Both the position numbers and the translations under genes were made by a program. From NCBI RefSeq assembly GCF_000237925.1, contig NC_031502.1, positions 35,889,299-35,953,298 on the forward strand: a stretch of 64,000 nucleotides of DNA, written 5' to 3'. This stretch comes from Schistosoma mansoni. Lineage: Eukaryota > Platyhelminthes > Trematoda > Strigeidida > Schistosomatidae. This document shows positions 47,101 through 53,100 of this stretch, piece by piece (position 1 is the stretch's first letter; every line of letters starts with the position of its first letter). Below the pieces are notes generated by a model that was not told where the DNA came from, did no database searches, and worked only from the letters and a program-made list of their open reading frames with translations.

Positions 47101-50100
47101 GGTGAGATAAAGCCAAAATATCCCTAACTAAACAATCTTGAACTCACCTGTTAATTGTTTAATACTTGAGGTTGGTTCATTCCTTAATATTCGTTCCTAT
47201 TTGTTTGCTTAAGCACCGAAACATAATTTTAGAGTTGTAAGTTTAGCAGTATTTTGGAATAAAAATATCTTACACTTTGTTAGTCTAGAAAAGATTTCGA
47301 ATTTTGAACCTTTTATTCTTTTATGCCATTATGTTTTTTCGCCTAATACAAAGTAGTTTCTTTTACTGTGTTTTTAGCTTCGAAAATGCTTTAGTGACAA
47401 GTTCACTGCTAATCCAGAACAAACTACTCCACTTCCCGCTCAGTTACAAGCTACAGGAGTTATTTTCGTACAGCCTCCTGCACGTATTACATCACTTCTT
47501 TTAAGTGAATTTGAGTTAACTCATCTAAAAGAATTTAGTCAAAACCAAACAAATAACATTAGTGGCGATGGTGGTGGTTTACAAATTTTACTTGCTCTTG
47601 GTACACCACATGGTTTCGGTGTAGTTTTTGTACCGAAACCATTACCTAATAATGATTCAAATACAAAAAAACCATTACCACCTCAGCCATTACTTGCTGT
47701 GTCAACAATACCGGATAATATCGATGCTCTTCAAGAAGCTGCTGCCGGTGAAGGCTGGGCAAGGCGACGTACTCGAGAACTTAAAAAAAGTCTTCGTGAT
47801 TCATTTAGGCGTCTTAAAAGAGTACGATCAACTAAATCAAATTTTCAACCAGTTGTCTCAGCTTCTACTGCTAATGTTAGTCGTGCTGGTATTCGACGTA
47901 CTGTTACTCAAGTAGGTTCCTCTTTTAACGATTTTAGGTTTATTTATTTGGCTATTTAAAGAAGCAATAAGTTAATCGAACCAAGTAAACTAATAATGAC
48001 TAATCGGTTGTCATCAGTCCACTCCAAATTATTTCCTGAGTACCATTTGTCGTTTCCACTAAATGAGTTTTTTAATAAATAAGTTTTACGTGAGCTTAAA
48101 CAAACAAAAATATTCTCTTAAGTGATTAGGAACAGTTTCATATGTTAGACTTCATTGTATTTATATTGTGGAGTCAGATAAAATGCCGACTTATCAAGTG
48201 GTTATAGGTAGTTGACAAGAAATTATAGACTTAAGCTTATTGCCTGTTGACATTCATCAACAATGTATGTTTGCAATCTTTGGGAAAATTGGTGTTCCCT
48301 GAAGGATCCAAATGTACGTTACAATCACAGTCAATACCACTGAGTTGTTAAGGCTGCGCTAACATGTACTTCTAGTTTTTTCAACGTTGATTGGTCACTG
48401 AATGGTCACCAGTCTCATATTATTTAATCTCTAGTATTGATCAAGGTTTGTCGATCGATTTTCATTCTAGTCACTAGTCTATATAACTTTAAATTATTAA
48501 TCGCCGAACAGTTTTCAGGCCCTCAACAGTCTATTTTAATGTTAATTTATTTAGACCAGTGACTATATTGCAACTCGGCTGTAACAAAACTGACTAGTAA
48601 ATTTAATAATCAGTATACTATTGAATCTCTACCTCAGCCTTGTATTTATTTATTTAAACACATAAATATTGGTACAAGGAAGCACCAGATAAATATGCGC
48701 CTCACAAATCTCATTCGATTTGTGTGAGGGCTGAGATACTGCCCAGGTGCCCAGACTGAAGCAGGTGGTTTTCTTAGAGGGCCACACCCGGAGCCTTTGA
48801 CCTAAAGGTCTAATCCACAAGGCAGTGGATCATCGTAAGGAGATGCAGTCCCATGGTAGCCGATGACCAACAGTTGGTTCATACGCCATTCGTTCCTTCA
48901 GGATACTGGAGCCCATGTGCACCATTCAGCCTTGTATTGACGTTTACTGAAACATAACTTAGTGAAAAATAATATGAAGTGAATTTTAAGAGTACTTATT
49001 ACATCTTCGAACAAAACTTAAGTGTGTTGATTTTGCATATCACTTTATATTTCAATATTAATTGATTTAAGATTGTTAAGTTGTAAAATGTGTATTTTCA
49101 GCTTATGAACTAAGTTGGTCTATTTTCTCACTAATTTCACGAAGGCTATATCCTTGTATGTGTTTATGAAAAATAGTGAAAAGAAAAAGCTATTCACTGT
49201 TGTAATGACTTATTATCTTAATTTTTAAATTTAAAGAAATCGATGTAAGTACTTTTGATTACTGTATATTTCATTATCGACCGTGTATACAAGGGATTCC
49301 ATAGCATATTCTGAACTATGCATATATCTTTTATATTTATCTAAGTCTAATCGTGCTGCTCCCAATCAAACTGATGTGGCCCCTCTTGATGAAGCAGAAA
49401 GACGTAGTGGACGTGTCCCAGATGAAAATATATTATTAATATCACAGTATAATGTTGAAAGAGAAATATGCGATCGTGTTCAAGATACTGCCAATGTAGC
49501 TATTATATCTTGTTTTGCATTTGGTCCACCCCTGTTTAAATCAAGTCCATCGAATGCTCGTCCAACATTGCATCCAGTTGCTACACTTTTTATTGGTACT
49601 AAAGCTGGGACTGTTAAATTATATTCTATTTTTGTTGACAAAACAACATTAAACTCTAGCGTTCTACCTAAACTTCAACTGTATTATTCCCGAGAACTTA
49701 TTTTACAACATCGTGCTCCTGTTCTATCACTTCGTCTAATCGATGCTAAGTCAAATATGCCTTACTCATTATCGGGTATGTGTTATTAACGATATTACAA
49801 TTGTAATATTTACAAATATTTTTCTTTAAGGATAGAAGAAATCATCCCATATATAATATCCTTAGTAATTTTCTAGTTGGTTTTGTAGTTAAAGAAGTTA
49901 TATTTCTATTATTGTATGCTAAACTGATAATTCTTTAAATATTTTGTATATATGTAACTCTACTTCACACACACGCATATACATACTCCCCAAAGCAGTC
50001 ATATTTAGTAAGTTAGCTTAACGACTTTAATCGTCTAGTTTGTTGATAGTAGAATTATTAAAATATCAATATCGAACTTTGAGAGTTTTTTCTCTTACAA

Positions 50101-53100
50101 ATTTGTTACCTAAAACTAATAAATTAGTACAGATATTGTGTTCAAATTGTACCGTTTACTAAATTAATCAATACCATAAAATATACACAGTGAGGTGCAT
50201 AATAAATTTTAAACATATGTATACAGAAATTTAGTAAAAAATTGAAACAAGTAGCGAATTGTATTGAAATGATTCACTAAACAACATAAACTTACAATCC
50301 AGTTGCATTGAATTGTTGTTTGTTTAAGGTATTGAGAAATAAAACATCTTTTTATAATAAAGAATATCCTTGTAGATTGTCATATATTAAGTAAACTGGT
50401 TGAAATCAATTAAAATATTAATCATTTACGAATTTGTAATAAGTTTCACTAGTTACATAAGAATATGTGTATCAGTGTTTCGATTGGCTTTACTTACTTT
50501 TACTATCATTCGTATAAGATTGATTATCTAAGAGTGTTGTTTTCACTTTGACTAAACTAAATCATTATTGTCATACTTTGTTCTCCATATTGGTTTTTCC
50601 TTAACATATTCTACAAATTGAAGGAATGATGTAACTTAAGATCTAAAGTGTAACAGCCGTTGGTTTAATGGTTAAAAATCATTCAACTTTCAAACCGCAT
50701 TGGTCACGGGTTCAAGTCTCACCTCGCTTCGTTTTAAAGTCCTCCTCAACTCGTATACGACAACACTTCAACGTTAATAATCCACATGCCTACATGACGT
50801 AGAAAAGATGCAAATTTCAGGATAGCTTTGTATTTCTAATAGAAAACAAACCTGAAATGGAACAGCTCTTTAGATGGTAACGCCCAATGGTCTTGTGATA
50901 CATAGTAAAATTACCAAACTAAAACCGACCAGATAATAGCATTATGATAATATGAATTAGGAAAATGTTATCAAGATTATCCCTTAAACGAATTAACATG
51001 GAACAACAAAAATTAGATAACCCGAGCTCTCTTTAATAAGTCGAAACGATCCTATGATTCAGAAGAATTATTGATGTATGCTATAGACTACTACATTCGT
51101 AATATATATCATGCTTATCAGTGTTTGATAATTTTATTTTGTTTCCCATTACCCGATATACTATTCTCTTTTTAATATAGATTACAAACATTACATATCT
51201 GATTCTGGAAAATCTCATAATCTACCTGTATTATCAGTTGTGAGTGAAGAACAAATACGATTATTTAATTTACCTAATTTACACCTAAAATTCAAAGCTC
51301 GTATTACGGCTATTGATGGTTATCGTATCAAATCTGCTTCAGTAGTTGGATTTCGAATACACGGAAAAACCAGTTCATCATTATCAAAAGAATCCACTGG
51401 TTAGTAATTAGAAATCACATTTTATTTTGATAATTTCTGTTTTTTTTTTATCACTTACGTTTTAATCCAATTTGAAATGGCTTGGATACCCGTTTTACAA
51501 GTGAGTGAATCTATACTAACTTGTGTTATAATGGCTATATCAAAGCAATCCCCATATCTCAACCAGGACTGATCACATTTCAGTTAAAATAACAAAAATG
51601 GGATAATTCAATCCATTTTCAGTTGAAATAAAACGTATATCTGTTTCATAAGTAAGTGACAATCTGGACTCAGTAGCTAAATGAATAAAACGTCAGCGTT
51701 TAAAGCAAACAATGCTGATTTCGAGTCCTGAAGTGAACGCCAACTCGGGTGTAGTACATCCATCTGACGAGTCCCAAATAGGACGAAACGCGAGTCCTTA
51801 ATCTCAATACTAGCCACATTCCGTCTATTGTGACGCATATTGTTGTAAGAGTTGCGGTTTATTTATTCATTAGTTTGTTCTTCATCTCCATCTTTACTTT
51901 CATAATAGTTGATTCTGCTTGTGGTGATCTTGAACGTTCAAATACAAGTGGTATATCTGTAACATCTCAAACAAATCAAAATTGTGAATATTCATTTGTT
52001 TTTACAAACGTTGGTGGTCAAGCTGTCCTGCTTAGTATGCCACAACTTCGTCGAATGGATACTTTACATTTGCTGGATTCTCATGATGTAGTTGCAGTCA
52101 GTTCAGTTGTATTTTCTCAACCTGGTAGTACAAATGTAAATAATTCGTGTTATGTTCATGGACCTGCTCTCGGACTTTATCAATTGGCACCTGGTCAAGT
52201 ATGTATATATTCTGTAAATGGTTATTGGTTTATAGTGCGTGATTTATCATTAAGACACTACCGTCCGTGTAATAATCTAAAATTCACGTTCTGGAGCCGG
52301 ATTTCTTTTTTTTTTTTTTTTACAAAAAAACATCATGCATGAATGATTTACTTAGTCATAAGTATAACAATAAACCATTTATCCAAACCAGATACTTGTG
52401 AATACAGATATGGCTGTATGGAAATGTAGAAGTATTTCTTTTAAACTAGGTCTTATCCATTATTTCTAGTCTTACACTTTTACAAGTGCGTTTCTGAAAA
52501 TCATTTTTTATGAGACTTCACAGAAACGGTGAGACCAATGTTCATGCTTTTTCCCGTATAATGAAGTATAAGATTTTGCACAGTCCAAATATCTAAATAT
52601 ATTATTTAATAAGCTTATAATAATTCTCTTTCCTTTACACTTTACGTCTGTTTATATTAGGCGTTTTGAGAAATATGTAATTAGGCAAGTTCGTTTGTAA
52701 GTATTGGTCTTTTTTGTATGATGTTTTCTGAAAAAAAATGCACCAAGATTGAAGCAAAATTAAATCTGTTGAATGTTCACATCTCGAATACTGACCACTA
52801 TCAATTTATTTTGTGACGAAAGTCAAGTAAAACTCAGGGATGTCAAGTAATCTTCATGTCTGCTTTTGTATTTATTATAATCACATAAAGTAATGAATCC
52901 CTTTCAACGAAAATCATAAATTTTTGTATGTGTTAAAATGTATGATCAACTCCTATTTTATGGTGACCAAATGTTCTACACATTTATCCAAGTTGTAAAT
53001 TGAAAAAAATTATATACCATAATAAAATGTCGACCAAATATTTTTTTCTAATTTATTACTACTATTTAAAGTTGATAAATTAAACCAATAACTTGTTTAT

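Noticed and set aside
49283-49345. Upstream extension of the LLGL exon 12 frame (start codon at 49283)
   Set aside because: Residues before SNRAAPN do not match Lgl and would break the phase with exon 11; the acceptor at 49344-49345 joins in phase.
51830-51908. Upstream part of the open frame before LLGL exon 14, encoding a hydrophobic segment like a signal anchor
   Set aside because: It precedes a good AG acceptor at 51907-51908, and the in-phase family alignment starts after it, so it is intron sequence.
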